DNA of 64,000 nucleotides from the NCBI GenBank assembly GCA_045837725.1, contig JBEWZL010000030.1, positions 62,001 to 126,000 of the forward strand, read 5' to 3'. Every line of letters begins with the position of its first letter. Positions within the stretch are counted from its first letter, which is position 1. This DNA is from Vermamoeba vermiformis (taxonomy: Eukaryota; Tubulinea; Echinamoebida). The position numbers and the translations under genes are program-made. This document shows, piece by piece, positions 43,993 to 56,599 of this stretch. The notes under the pieces were generated by a model. The model saw only the letters and a program-made list of their open reading frames with translations, did no database searches and was not told where the DNA came from.

Positions 43993-46896
43993 TTACAGTA
44001 TTTTCTTGGTCTGTTTTCGTTTCAATTCTTCCAACTTTGAATCATTTTCTTTGGCAATGGCGTCGCTCAACAGCTTCAAAAATTGATCGACTTTGTCCAT
44101 TTCAGTCGAATAAAATGTTTCAATAGGGCCTTGATTGGACATCAGCGAGAATCCTTTATCTAAAAAGAACGAGGGTCAGATCCGACGAAACACAAACATT
44201 ACGCGCTACTTATAGTCGATTATATTCCTACAATAGTGCTAAAATCGTGCAGAATCTTGATTTAATACGAAAATGGAATGAAAATCTGATTTGTGAAATA
44301 TTATAATTTAGATTAAATTATTAATTAACGCAAACTGAGCTTCCCATAGTACTACTAATATCAATAATACTTACAGTTTTCCGTAATTTCATAAAATGGC
44401 ACTGTATAATACGGCGTGGTTTCAGCGGGCATCAGATCCAACAACTTGACACGATTTCGCTGCGTTAAATATTGCTTGTCTTGCACGCCCCACACTCCAA
44501 TGTCATTAAACAAAAAGAATTCAACCTAAATAAGGCAATGATTATTCCCTAAAGGCTTCAGTCGGAAAAATAATTTTCGTACCTTTAACTAGGCCGAGCT
44601 GATCCGGAGTTGGTTCTTTGCCTTTTTTCTTCTTAATTCCATTTTTGGGTGGTTGAAATTCAGGATCGACTATATATAGTGATAACTCATAAATAAATCG
44701 TCGACTTTCTTTCAACAAGGGCGGATCTTTCGGTGAAAATCTGTCTTGAATCTTTTGCACCATTTCAAGGCTGTCATGTTCTTTCTTGCGCTCGTTGATA
44801 TAATTAGCGATTTTTTCAACCTCATCGAGTGCACTTTTAATGTTCATGTAGTCTTGGTGCGATCCATCCGTCTTTTTCAATAGTTCCTGCAACATATTTA
44901 CTTATAAGTAAATATTATTCTATATTTTGAATGAATAGCACTCACATTAAGTAACAATACGTATCGTGGAATACGTTGAATAGGCATAATTAAGAAGTCT
45001 CCAATGCCTCGCCGTTGACTTTCTGGATCTTCACTAGTTTCCTAAAAAGGAAATCGTTATTAGCCACGACAATAAGACCTTGAACTTACCCTTAAGAAAT
45101 TGACGAAATGAGGGTTCTGAGCTTTGTACTTGTCAATCGTCTGAATGGCACCTTCGTACTTATTTACATAATCAATATACAATTTCATTGAAGGGGCCTG
45201 TACATAAGATTCATATTAATATTATTGAATGAGTATATTAATGGTACATACGAATAGCCTAAAGACTTGACCGAGCTTTAAGTACAGCGTGTTGTTGTGT
45301 TTGAGTGCCTGCAGATCTTGTTCAAAGGTCTTATTGAGCTCGTAAATAGTGTAAAAGCCGTAAAATATCTTGTTCAAATCTTCTTTGGGAATGACGACTT
45401 CAGATTTCAGTCGAGAAGCGTATTTCAATGGAATAAAATACAACTGTGAAAATGTGTTGTGAGATATTTTCACCGTTCATGAATTAGCACACGTACCTCG
45501 TTAAGCAATCGCAACGAATCAATGTAATCCTTCTCAGTAGACAATATCTCATCGATAATTTTCTCGCGCTTGTCTCTCTCACCCTTGGGCGATGTGACGG
45601 GTGAGGTCGTGTTGGAGGGGCTGTTGACACTACTAGGACTACTCAACTGAGAAGTCGATGCAATCTTCGACAATGTGGGCGTGTGCACGGTGGAGGGCGG
45701 TGTCTTGGTGACTTGATTGAACGATGTTTTGGTCGTGCTGGTCGGTGTAGTAGGCGATGATACAGCACTGCGAGGGGAGGCCTGCGGACTGCTGCTCGTG
45801 CCTTTAAGTGAAGCAGGACCCTGTGCCTTTGGTGACACTGGTCCTGTGTTGTTATTCGGTGCATTGAAGTGCAGTGAGCCTGAAGGAATGTACACGGAGG
45901 TCGTGCGGGACTTGGCTGGCGGCGTCGTGCTCTTTGTCTCAATAGCTAACGGGAGTCAGTATTATCATCAATTAAGTAGTATGAATAGCACTCGTACCGT
46001 GGCTATTAATGTGATCAGTACTCTTCGCCAGGCCCACTTTAGAAATTTCAGGTGAGTGCGAAGAGGTCACTTTGCTCTTCGGATCTGGCAATGCTATCAC
46101 AAATCGATGAGCTCATATACTTCCGTAATATTGTACTTACGCTTGGCTCCATTAGACTTGCCTCCATCAGCAGGTTTAGCTAGTAGAGACGATAAGAGAA
46201 CAGTCGTAACACGTGGATCTGCGTACCTTTCAACAACGCCAAACGAACTTCACGTTCAAATGATTTGCATTCATGATCTTCTACGAAATTAAATCCATAA
46301 TATTTCTAGAGTAATGTGAGTACGCATGGAGCAAAGATTATCGTCACGCATCCAAACTTACGGTAATATTAGGCGCTTCGATTTTATATTTGTGAAATTT
46401 AGGTTGAGCAGGATCAGTGGTGTATTTATGATCTTTAGTCATATTCTCGTTCACGAGGACCTAACAAGTAGCGGATTTAGTGGATTTATTCATCGGAAGT
46501 TACCTGCAGCTTAATTGTACTTACTTTGTTATTTTTCTCTAATGATACCACTAGTCTATAATTATCACTGCTATTTTTGTAAATACAAACGTGAGATACG
46601 TCAGTCGCTCCCGCGATAGGGTCCCACGTCGATCCACCCTTGGCGAATTGAAATACGACCGCACTAGCTTTCGTAACTAATGTATCTTGACTATAATACG
46701 AAATCAATACAAGTTAATATTTGAAGAGAATTCAGGATCAGGCGGTAAAATTTCGAAATTTGGATCAAGCTCTTAAAATTGGCCCGTTAATTTTTGTTAT
46801 AGCCAAATAAATTTAATTATGATTTTTGGCAAGCGTATTTATGCAAAATAACATGATTTATTTTTTAAACTCCGTGAGATCCATTACATACCTCAT
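43993..46896 (-). CDS. WH1 (EVH1)-RhoGEF-PH protein
   Basis: ATG at 46894-46896; the first exon is only five bases (ATGAG), spliced to a WH1/EVH1 domain: SQDTLVTKASAVVFQFAKGG, STWDPIAGATDVSHVCIYKN, NYRLVVSLEKNNK, then VQYDHECKSFEREVRLALLK-like exons near 46.2-46.45 kb. A Ser/Thr/Pro-rich linker (about 45.6-45.95 kb, many SP/TP sites) precedes the DH domain: KIIDEILSTEKDYIDSLRLL, FYTIYELNKTFEQDLQ and the signature DFLIMPIQRIPRYVLLLNEL. A PH-like region (FFLFNDIGVWGV, GFSLMSNQGPIETFYSTEMD) and a Lys-rich end follow, with the stop at 43993. WH1 domains bind proline-rich actin regulators, so it probably localises Rho activation to actin structures. Confidence 0.83.
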
Positions 46897-47294
46897 TTTA
46901 CTCGTCTCTGCTGTCCGATTACAATCTCCACTATGAGTATAATTCCATGTGGCTAATAACGTCGAAGTATTGTGTTTCGCTGAGCCACTGATCTGTCAAC
47001 TGACAGCACGTAAATCTTTGAGCAACAAAATCTTTTTTCGCGCGTTTGAAATCTCATTTTGCGGCAACTGTGCACCTTGATTATTAACGCTAGGCATAGT
47101 CTAGTATACTGTAGAGTCAAGTAGCAGGACGAACACAGCTTTTATTGAACATTATATCGTTGATAGTCGAAAACTAATTATTTTCAAACCGATGACGTAA
47201 AAGAACTTAGCGCTTGTAATGATAAGACTCATTACAGCGCTACATACTTCAACAACATTTTCATCGAATAAAGCTGAGAGATAGAATCCATTTA
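46897..47294. other. Intergenic region, about 400 bp
   Basis: Upstream region of the WH1-RhoGEF gene and 3' flank of the tail-anchored protein gene. Nothing recognisable. Confidence 0.5.
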
Positions 47295-47663
47295 TTATGT
47301 AACTGAATAGAAAATAATAGTCATCACGAGTGCCGCTAAAGTGATGTAACCAAGGAAGGATCGAAGAGCAGCGCGTGTCCGGGCCTTTCTTTCCTCGTCT
47401 TCTAAGTCTACCTTCGTCTGGCACGTGCGGCACCTCATAGACAAGTGCTCCTTGGCCACAGTATGCACTAAACAGATCAGTTCTTGACAACCACGGCACC
47501 TGGCGTGTGCAGCAAGGGTGCAGTCTGCGATGGAACAGGCAGGTGCGTGAATAGCTATGCGAACTTCTCGTGATTTAGAGGCCTCTTCGTTGTCGCATGG
47601 TGTGGCACTGGCTAGTGGATCTGACGGTTGCGGAGTTTGTAGTTGTGATGCAGTAGTTTGCAT
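47295..47663 (-). CDS. Small Cys-rich (zinc-finger-like) tail-anchored membrane protein
   Basis: Intronless, 122 codons from the ATG at 47661-47663. The N-terminal third is Ser/Thr/Gln-rich. The middle has a B-box-like spacing of Cys and His: CSIADCTLAAHARCRGCQEL, ICLVHTVAKEHLS and RCRTCQ, enough ligands for two zinc ions. A charged hinge (DLEDEERKARTRAALR) precedes a single C-terminal helix (LGYITLAALVMTIIFYSVT) that ends at the stop. It is therefore a tail-anchored protein with its zinc module facing the cytosol. No named family recognised. Confidence 0.68.
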   Translation of the reverse strand: MQTTASQLQTPQPSDPLASATPCDNEEASKSREVRIAIHAPACSIADCTLAAHARCRGCQELICLVHTVAKEHLSMRCRTCQTKVDLEDEERKARTRAALRSFLGYITLAALVMTIIFYSVT

Positions 47664-47989
47664 ACTTTAACTGTTGATGTTGAGTTGGTGGTAGTTGTGG
47701 TGAATATTAGACTATTCTAATCGGTGTACACCCTCGTCTTATATCCCCAGACTTACGAACATTTGCAGCTTTTACCAAGTTGCGTGTTTCGAATTTACGT
47801 AAATCTCAATGTTCCGAGATATTTCAGGGACTTTAGCTAAAGTTTAGCGGAACTTGGTTGTTCCACGTAGCTCCTGACAAATACTTCCGACCACGTTTCG
47901 GACGAGCACGATCGGATCTAAATTCCACTGCTAGTGATAACCTAGTCTTATCTCTATACACAACGATGCATATATATATAATATTGCAT
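47664..47989. other. Intergenic region, about 325 bp
   Basis: Contains a short TA run near 47968-47982 just past the stop of the reductase gene and the promoter of the tail-anchored protein gene. Nothing else recognised. Confidence 0.5.
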
Positions 47990-49277
47990 TTATTTCAACA
48001 GCGACAAGCCTCCATCAACGACAATCACTTGGCCCGTCAAGTACTCGTTGCTCGCTACAAAGTTAACTGCACTGACAACGTCCTATTAAATTTTAAAACA
48101 ACGTTAATGCACTGTAATATTTAAATAGCCAATATTATCAAGCTTACGTCTGTTGTACCGATTCTTCCTAGCGCGATCTCTTTTGGATCAATGTTGGTTG
48201 CTACAAATTGATTAGTATGCGTATCACATTGAGATAAATCGTATATATAAGCTTATTATATCCATATTATCGTATTCTTACTTTTGATCATATCAGTGTC
48301 TATGAATCCAGGAGCGACTAAATTTACTCGAATATTTCTCGAGCCCAATTCACTCGCCAACGTCTTCGTCATTCCTATAATATAATATTGAGTCTATATA
48401 TAGCAATGTAATAGATATATAGCGTCTTAAGTACCAACTAATCCTGCTTTTGAAGCACTATACGCGACTTGACCACTACGCCCTCCTTCAATGCCGACTA
48501 CACTGCCTATATTTATAATAGACCCTGATATAATATCGATTAAGTATATTTATAGCATTGAAATGTTAATTAGCGGTATTAGAAGGACTGCGGATCTGGT
48601 ACCTTTGCGTGGAGTCAACATTTTCTTGACAACAGCCCGAGCCATAAGAATAGGGCCCATTAAATTAATATTAAGTTGATTCATTAAGTCTTCGTCTTTC
48701 AATCTTAATAATAAGGCATCTTTTGATACTCCTACAATAAATTTTGAATTAGATCCACGGAGATTGAACTGCACTCGTACCTGCATTATTAACTAATATA
48801 TCTACTGCTCCATATTCTTTTTCGACCTCTTCCATGGCATTATTAATCTATAATCATTGAATTAAACAATAATTACATTCAGTGCAATTCGATGATTTTA
48901 CCTGCTGCACTTGAGACACATCACACTGCAGTCCCAAATGTCTCTGTGTATTATATTGCTTTGATAGATTGTCTACCGTATTTTTAATAGCTTCATTATC
49001 GCGGCTAAGCACTAAAAAGGGATTAACAAAATAAATATTTCGCTTTCTTGGTTGGATCTGGTTGCTTACCGACAACATTAGCTCCTAAATTCGCAAAATT
49101 ATTCGAAATAGCTTTGCCTATTCCCTTTGAGCCACCAGTGACCACGACGACTTGATCCTTGAAACTGTCTTGTTTGAAAATATTCTTTGTTGAATAACTG
49201 CGTGCACATTGCCTTTTTATGACACTATTATACGCCCTCGATGTGCGTTGTATTAATTTAACACATGTGCTGTTCAT
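47990..49277 (-). CDS. 3-oxoacyl-ACP reductase (FabG-like SDR), probably mitochondrial
   Basis: ATG at 49275-49277. The first 40 residues are basic and hydroxylated without acids (MNSTCVKLIQRTSRAYNSVI, KRQCARSYSTKN), a typical mitochondrial presequence. The SDR core follows: VVVVTGGSKGIGKAI (NADP-binding), DILVNNAG, MGPILMARAVVKKML, then the Ser-Tyr-Lys triad in INIGSVVGIEG and VAYSASKAGLV, ASELGSRNIRVNLVAPGFID and GQVIVVDGGLSL. The stop is at 47990. It probably performs the ketoreduction step of mitochondrial fatty acid synthesis (FabG/CBR4 role). It is divergently transcribed from FANCI with 97 bp between start codons. Confidence 0.87.
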
Positions 49278-49374
49278 TCTCGTGAAATAAAATTGAACGA
49301 ACTGTTTCGCGCCATTTTCATCTGTTATTCCCACAGCAACGCAACATGAAAGCACAATACGAACTGCATTAAAT
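49278..49374. promoter_or_regulatory. 97-bp bidirectional promoter between the reductase and FANCI genes
   Basis: Two start codons face outward (49277 minus, 49375 plus) with 97 bp between them, so both core promoters and 5'UTRs must fit in this stretch or overlap the neighbouring gene. No TATA box stands out. Confidence 0.55.
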
Positions 49375-52300
49375 ATGAGCTCTGCAAGAACATTGGCACT
49401 CGTTGAGAAACTTGTGCGCTCTTTTTTGACAGGCGACGATAATCTACCAAATTTTATCGACGATTTAAGGTAAGGAAACGTTATAAATCGACGTTAATTG
49501 TATCATAAATTGTGTTTAATGAATTATAAAATTAATTTAATTTTTTTAGCGATGATCAAGTCGAGGATCTGATCGGATCCATCGAAATTTACGCCAGACA
49601 AGATCCAGCGGCACTTATAAATGTAATCAAAATGCTATTAAATCAATCAAGGACAAGACATTCTACAGTGTTAACATGCGTTCAATTAATCCAAGAGGAA
49701 CTGATTCGAGGTAATTTTCTTTAATTATGCAAATAGTAGATCCGCTAAATAATATTATTTTAGACAAAGAGTGCTTTCAATGCATGTCCGAGCTTCACTT
49801 AGCATTACTATCGTATAAATTAAGCGATCACGATCAAGCTAGCAATCAAATTGAAGAACTCGTCAAGTTAATTATGCAGCCCATGATGAACTGTAAGAAA
49901 TTAGCCATAATTAAATTAATTTTATGCTAATATATCCATTATAGTATCCGATAACAAGAATGGCATAACAACTACGTTGGACCTACTGCCGAGTTTGTTA
50001 ACTTTAGCAAGTCTCAGCAAAAATGCCTTGAGTACGCTAAATAGTTCTTTCTTTCAGTTAAATATTTTATTAATTTTATTTTTCGTGCATTAGATGAAAG
50101 TCAACGCATATTAGACGCGATATTGGACTCGCCACTCTCCTCAAAAGTGATTGCCCTGTCCAATGTACTCATCGATATGCAACTCACAACAGCTCAAGTA
50201 AGATCAATACTTATAGAATACTTATATTAACTGTGGCGTATTATCAGATTGGCAAACTACAGCAGCGCATGTTAGAATACGCGTCAAAAATTGAAGCGGC
50301 TGAATTTGCGGGCATGGTCAAGAACTCGATTAATTTCGTAGAAAAATCTAATAATCCCGTGCAATGGATATCTATATTACGTGAGATACTTAAGAATGTG
50401 AGTACAGTACCTTAATTAAGATCGCAACTAACCTATCGGATCAGATCCCGGTGTCAGAATTGCAAATAGTGTTGTATATATTAGACATATCACTACAACA
50501 CAACGAATCATTTCCGTTGTCTATAATTCAGTACTACAACGATTCACTGAAACAAAATCACGTGCTCGAGATGAACTTGTCGGATCTGTTCTTGTTGCTG
50601 TTGTTAATCAAATCGGAGAAGCACCGAGAGATGGCACTCAAAATTATATCAAAATTATTTGCGATGGCTACGAGCAACAGTTTTGATGCAGCACTGGCAT
50701 TAATGATGAAAATGATCAGTTTTCAAGGCATTGAAATGCAGTCAAATTTGATCCTCAAACTCGCCTTGTATTTGTGCGAGAAACAACAGCCACAGAAAGT
50801 GAGAACATTAGGCCACGTCACCTTAATAGAGGTACGTATAATACCCTTAGTAGCTGTTCTAACCGTCATCTAGTTGTTCAAACGTCACAGCACATCACGC
50901 GCAGATATTTTGTCCCTCTGTTTTTCATTAATTTTCGAAGAAAACACAAGCGAGAATAAGCAGATTGTAAGTCGTAAATAACAATAGGCTACCTTGCTAA
51001 TATGTATTACAGTCTGTTACTAGTCGAGAGTTCTGTCAGACGTTGGAATTGATCGCTAAAAACCACCTGTCGATGCTGTCAGAATTCCTCACAAAAATTC
51101 AAGACTGGCTCGGATACTTGCCTAATTATCCTTTACCATTAGCCAAAAGACTATTAGTCTTGTTTTTACCTCTCGCTCAAGTCAACCCACAGTTCTACGT
51201 AAGTTTGAGGCCGGATCTACAAATTCAGTTTTCTAACTCAAACAATAGGACTCGCTGTTGAAACTATTCAGAAAGTTCTTAATTTTGAAAGTCAAAGATA
51301 CGAAGATCTTAGGCGTGCATGGCGTGTGTCAGTTATTGTCGCACAACATTCTGCGCAAGTCGGTACATTCAGGCTCACAATCGCACTTGAATGACGATGA
51401 AATTGAATTGCTTGCCCTTATCAAACAAGTAAGTGCCGGGTATTAAAGGATTATACCCACATTAATCCTATTAATAGGGTCTGTCCATCTCGATAGAGGC
51501 CAGATCTGATGTGTACACATCGATTTTGTTGCTCGTGAAAAACACTTACTTTTGCAAGGTACATATATTTTACCTACCATAGTCACATTAGACTTATAAT
51601 GTATAATCAGGGGTCCGCTAAAGTAGAAATATTGAAGAGAATAAGAGCCATTTTATTAGCGAAGTTAAAACGATTTCAAAAAGACAACGAGCAAGGCGTG
51701 TTGTGCATGGAGAAGTGCTTCGAAGACATGAAGAGCCAAGGCGTGCGTGAACGAGAAAACATTCTTTACCTCATTGGTGCTCTGTTGGCCACTGTTCTGT
51801 CACTCAAACATTCGAACGTTGAAAGTACGTCCACTACAAACTCACGCTAATTCATCTGTAACGCTAAATATAGGCCCTAAAACAATCGAATACATCGTGG
51901 AATTGATAAACCAAGTCGGAAATCTCAAAGAAATGATGGCACTAGCACGTATATATTACAACCGTGAAGACGATGTAGAACCACCGCTCTTCGCTCTATC
52001 ACGCAATCACACTCGATTGGACGACGAAGAAGAGTACTCTGAATTGAATTGGCTCGATGCTCCGTCCAGCCAGCTCGTTCAAGTCATCAAAAACTCCGCG
52101 AACATGACGTGTGACCCGTTCAAAATTCCCTCTGAACCTCGTCTTGCTTTACTTATTCCCATACTCGGACTCTTAATAGTACGTACCCGGTACCACCTTC
52201 AATGTATCTAATGCCCCTTCTACATAGGATCTATTATACCAAATGCCGTCCACCTTTGACAAGTACAGCAATTCAGTGAACAAAGCGCGCAAAGTGTTGT

Positions 52301-54608
52301 TCGAGGAGTTTAGTTTCTTAGTCGTCAAAAACAAGTCAGCACAAGGTAACACCAACGCTGCCTATGAATACAATTGACTAACTTTTTCGTAGAGCCCGAG
52401 TCTATTTCAATGGCCACGATGTCAACTCTGTTGAAAGAACACATCGCATTGATCTCGCGCAAGAAAGATCCGTGCATGAACTACTTCACACTGCACAGCA
52501 CACTGCTTATTCTTGAACGAAAGCTCTCATTCTGGACGAAGAATTTGATCGAACTTCACTCAGCCTCGCTTGGTTGCGAAAGATTTTTGTCGCAGGCCAC
52601 AACAGCCATTGGATTTTTATCGTTGACGGCGCTGCAAGTGCAGTACTTGCCGTTGATGGGAGGTCTAGAACTGTCAGGCTATGAATTTGGCGAAGATATC
52701 TTGATGAATTTATTGAGCACCATGTTCAACTTGTTCAAGCACGTGCATCAGATTGAAGACGATCAAATTGACGCGAGTTTAGAGCTGTTGAATAAGCTGC
52801 CTGAAGAGTCAAAAGTCAAACTCGATGGCAAGCACGCCAGGTTCTCAGTGCTGCAGACGTGCGTGCTGATGATTGGCTCGTTGTTGACTGTCGCACTAGC
52901 AGCCACGCAAGAGCCCCTCAATTTGCTGTCATTAGCGCTCACTGAAGACGAGAACGGTCGACCAATCAGAGACTGGCTGCACGTGCCTGACTTTGACGAG
53001 GATAAAATCGTGTTGGGCTCAATTAGGACAAAAGAACCTGCCAAAAATAGCAAGAAGAAAAGGAAAGGCAAAGCAAAGGCGAACGGCAATGGTGTCCATA
53101 AAAGGAAAAACGACTCGGATATTAATGAACGGCCGAACAAGCGACAAAAAGTGATCGAAGACAATGTTATAACGAACAACAATAACGCACCTGTAAGATT
53201 TAGTTTTTCAGCGACAGCACTCTACTTTGCCAAGTACTTAGCGGTGCAAATTGAACAAGGACTGCCGAGCTCGTTGATGAAGGCTTATTTGACGTTGATT
53301 GACCAGCTCTACAACCAGCACTTGAGCGGTAAGTTTGCCGGATAAGTGCTTTTATATCAATACCTAATATGGCTGTTCGCGTAGTGGGCGGCGAGAAGGA
53401 CACGAATATTACGCAAATAAGCTTGATCTATATTTGGATATTGAAGAGCTATCCCATCGAGACTGGTGTCCTCGTCAAATCCATGCTCGCATTTGCCATG
53501 AACAACACGACTTCATTGAGCGAGAAGATGAGCATGGCCGCTGAGATCGTTGAGACGTGTTTGGATATTAACGTACGCTCTTGTTATAGTCACTACAACT
53601 AGGGTAGAATTAACACTTGCATCGCTTAGGCTGACGACGATGAAGACAAGTTACAAGTGGCTGGTTCAAATGCCACCAAACAAGCCGCCATGACGGTCGT
53701 AGCCGCGTTCTTTGATTCAATTCTCGCAACTCTTACCAAGCCTGCCTGTAAGTACTATACTCGCAGTCATCTCTTGGACCCGTCTAACATGATCATGAGC
53801 AGATCTGCAAGAGAACATGAGTGTTATAATGGCCATGTACAAAACATTCAAAACTATCCTCGGTGCTGAAACAGATGTGCGCAGTATCGCCATGTCGTCA
53901 TTAAGAAGACTGCTCGTCCTCGCTGAGAAGTTGTGCAGATCGAGCACATCCGCGGTCAAAGCACTGAAGAGCACTGCCATCATTGAACAAATATTCGACG
54001 AAGAGACCAATGACGTCACTTTGCTCGAGTTTTTGCAAGAATTGAAGTCGGTGACTGTCGCAGCACAAGAATGGACCAATAAGAATCGAGCTAATTTGAC
54101 TAAGGTAAGTGTCAAACAGCATAATACAGTCACCCCTCTAATCGATCTGTTCAGATTAATGCAAAGAAAGTGCCAATGTTGTTGTTCCAAATTGAGACCT
54201 TGGATGTCACCATACTCAAGTTTGTGCATTCACGCATGGTGCCTGATGACCTCAAAGATGGTACGTGTCAGAGTATGTCAAGTGTTTAATAGTGTTAATA
54301 TACTTATAGATCTTGCGAATATGTTCGGAGCGAGCAAAGGGCACGCAGCCAATGGTGAAGACACGGATCAAGGCTCGGATGCAGAAGAAGAGAATGGCCA
54401 CGATGAGATTGATGAAGAAATAGACGGAATGATGCTCGATGAGTTGATGGATGAGAAGCCAGTGCGTCGTTCGAAGAAGAAAAGGAGATCGTTGCGCAGT
54501 AGAAATCCGTACATTGACGACCAACTCGCCGTGGATGTGGAAGCAGAAGATGACTACGCGGATCTGGAAGATTGGATCGTCGTTAAGAAAGGAAAATCAT
54601 ACGCTTAA
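49375..54608 (+). CDS. FANCI: Fanconi anaemia group I (FANCI) orthologue
   Basis: ATG at 49375 (MSSARTLALVEKLVRSFLTG), about 17 exons of helical repeats. Segments align with human FANCI in order: ILDAILDSPLSSKVIALSNV, LSDLFLLLLLIKSEKHREMA, and YPLPLAKRLLVLFLPLAQV followed by LFRKFLILKVKDTKILGVHG, which sits where human FANCI has its ubiquitinated Lys523. Just after comes HSGSQSHLNDDE, matching the place of the ATR-target SQ cluster. Later: EILKRIRAILLAKLKRFQK, an acidic DDEEEYSELNWLD stretch, a basic insert KKKRKGKAKANGNGVHK, and a C-terminus with acidic and basic blocks (RRSKKKRRSLRSRN). FANCI clamps DNA with FANCD2 for crosslink repair. Its presence implies a FANCD2/FANCL pathway elsewhere in the genome. 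The stop is at 54606-54608. Confidence 0.8.
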
Positions 54609-54748
54609 TTAATGTCTGTATACGAAATAACCTGTAAATTAAATACTATGACCTCGGAACTGGTTTTTATTGAATAAAATATTACGCAATGGTGGATACA
54701 AGAGCCATTGAAACAAACACTATCACTCATATCTCTAGAGACTCGCGA

Positions 54749-56211
54749 TTAAGCATAAACGAGTTCAATGGATTGAATTCTGGCTGTGGATCCACTTCCT
54801 GCCTTAGATTCAATTGCACCAGAGCCAGCATTGAAGGTGTATAATGTATTAATCAATTGATTCTTATGGGACGTCATTACATAGCCCAGGCCAGTCTTTT
54901 CGTCATAGGTGAAAGCATTAACAGTGTCTTCTTGTGTAAGACCAATTTTCTTTTGAACACACTTGCCAGCCATTGATATTTGTTGGGTGTAATAATCGAT
55001 AACGCCTAATAAGGATAAATCTCGTTAACCTTGAAGATTACAATTAGAAGAATTTCCCGTTACCTGGACCTTCAAACGCGGGTCCAAACATGAATAGTTG
55101 TTGTCGCTGAGAGTCCCAAACCAGTTTTTGAGGGAACACCATTCGCTGGCAGTTCAATTTAATCGCGGAGGTCATAGCGCCGCTGTTCAAATTCGATCTG
55201 CACCAAATTAGTTTGTATCGCTACTAATGCGCCATTTAAAGGATACACACCTGATAAAGAAAGAGGTCTGAATAACTAATGTTGACTTGTTGAGCTGCAA
55301 TGAAGTAATATTGTTGATTGGCAGAATCCAGAGCAGATGTACGGAATGTACCGGCAAACTTGAAGTCAGGTACTAAGATTGGCATTAACCGTAAGCATTT
55401 ACCATATGTGACCACATATAATACGTCTATAGGAGTGTATTCGCATCTACTTACTGTAACTGAATCTAACGGATTCGTCCGTTGGAAATGAAACCAAGTA
55501 GGGTTCTCCCTTGTCACTGCCAGCAACTGTTTATACTATCTATTAGTGAACTGGTTTCATTCAATCAACTTTGAACATCGATTCGCATCTCGTGAACCGG
55601 TTGTTGATCATCCACCTTTGGAAGCAACTTACCAAGTAGACGCTTTTTGACCTGATCGTAATTCAATCTATATATTTATATTAGTATCAATGCAGTGCGT
55701 AGACGTAACTGCGCAAATAACGTACTGCTCGACCGAATCCAGAGGAAATCCGATCGGAACCTTTGAAGAGCCTCTGAAAACATCGGCACGGAAGCCCAAA
55801 GCCCCAGAACTACCATCGTTGACGTAATAATACACGCCCTCGTCAGAATCAAATGCAGAAATTCCAAGATCACCGGCGCTACATCAAAAAGGAGGTAAGT
55901 GGAGTAGAAGAATTAGTAAAATACGTACGCGCTACCGAGACTATAGAAGGTTCTGACCAATTCGGTGGTAATACCAGAGCTGATCTCGGTCTGCCCCACA
56001 AACCAGTAAAAATTGCCTTTGTGATCAAAGGCTGAACTGAATAGCACCGGATTCTTTTGAGCGATAGCCTAGAATAAATAAGGTGTCAATATGAACTCGT
56101 AATAAGGTTGTTAAAGGCAAAGATGTTTTGATCCGATCTTTGCGCCGGATCCTCGATTATAACTTTACTTACAAATGAAATAAAGGAAAGCAAAACAATA
56201 ATTGTCTTCAT
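54749..56211 (-). CDS. Secreted protein, probable beta-propeller-like, unknown function
   Basis: ATG at 56209-56211 begins a signal peptide (MKTIIVLLSFISF), spliced to an exon near 55.93-56.07 kb (AIAQKNPVLFSSAFDHKGNF, YWFVGQTEISSGITTELVR). Later exons repeat a pattern of short strands with an Asp/Gly turn and aromatic end: ISAFDSDEGVYYYVNDG, LVWDSQRQQLFMFGP, AFTYDEKTGLGYVMTSHKNQ. The end is TARIQSIELVYA and the stop at 54749. The repeats look like propeller blades reading out stored values. No catalytic motif or known family recognised. Probably exported or lumenal. Confidence 0.6.
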
Positions 56212-56599
56212 TTTTAGATACTTTGGTACACTGTTGCACACAGGCAAAGTTGAAATACTTTTCTTTTCATTCTTCGCAGGGATAGTATTTTCAAGGAAAT
56301 TCTGCCAGGGCGCAGCACGTGAGTACATTTTTGCTTTTACGTCTCACCGAAAAAATATCATTACTGGAATGAGCTCGAAGTTTCGAAAAGACGTAAATTA
56401 GGGAGGTCGTCGTTCGCCGGAAAATAGGCATTTTTGTGCGCCAGGAGATAAGCCGGTAGAAATAAATCAATTGTTAACAATGTCAATTCGTCTAAATATC
56501 AACCGCGCAGGCGTCTGACACCTATTAATATAACTGTTTCGACTGCTTTGCCATAATAACTTCAGTTCGAAAAAATTCAACACAACAGAAATTTGATGA
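56212..56599. other. Divergent intergenic region, about 390 bp
   Basis: Lies between the starts of the secreted-protein gene (minus) and the thioesterase gene (plus). A minus-strand open frame here has no support. No repeat or RNA gene seen. Confidence 0.5.
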
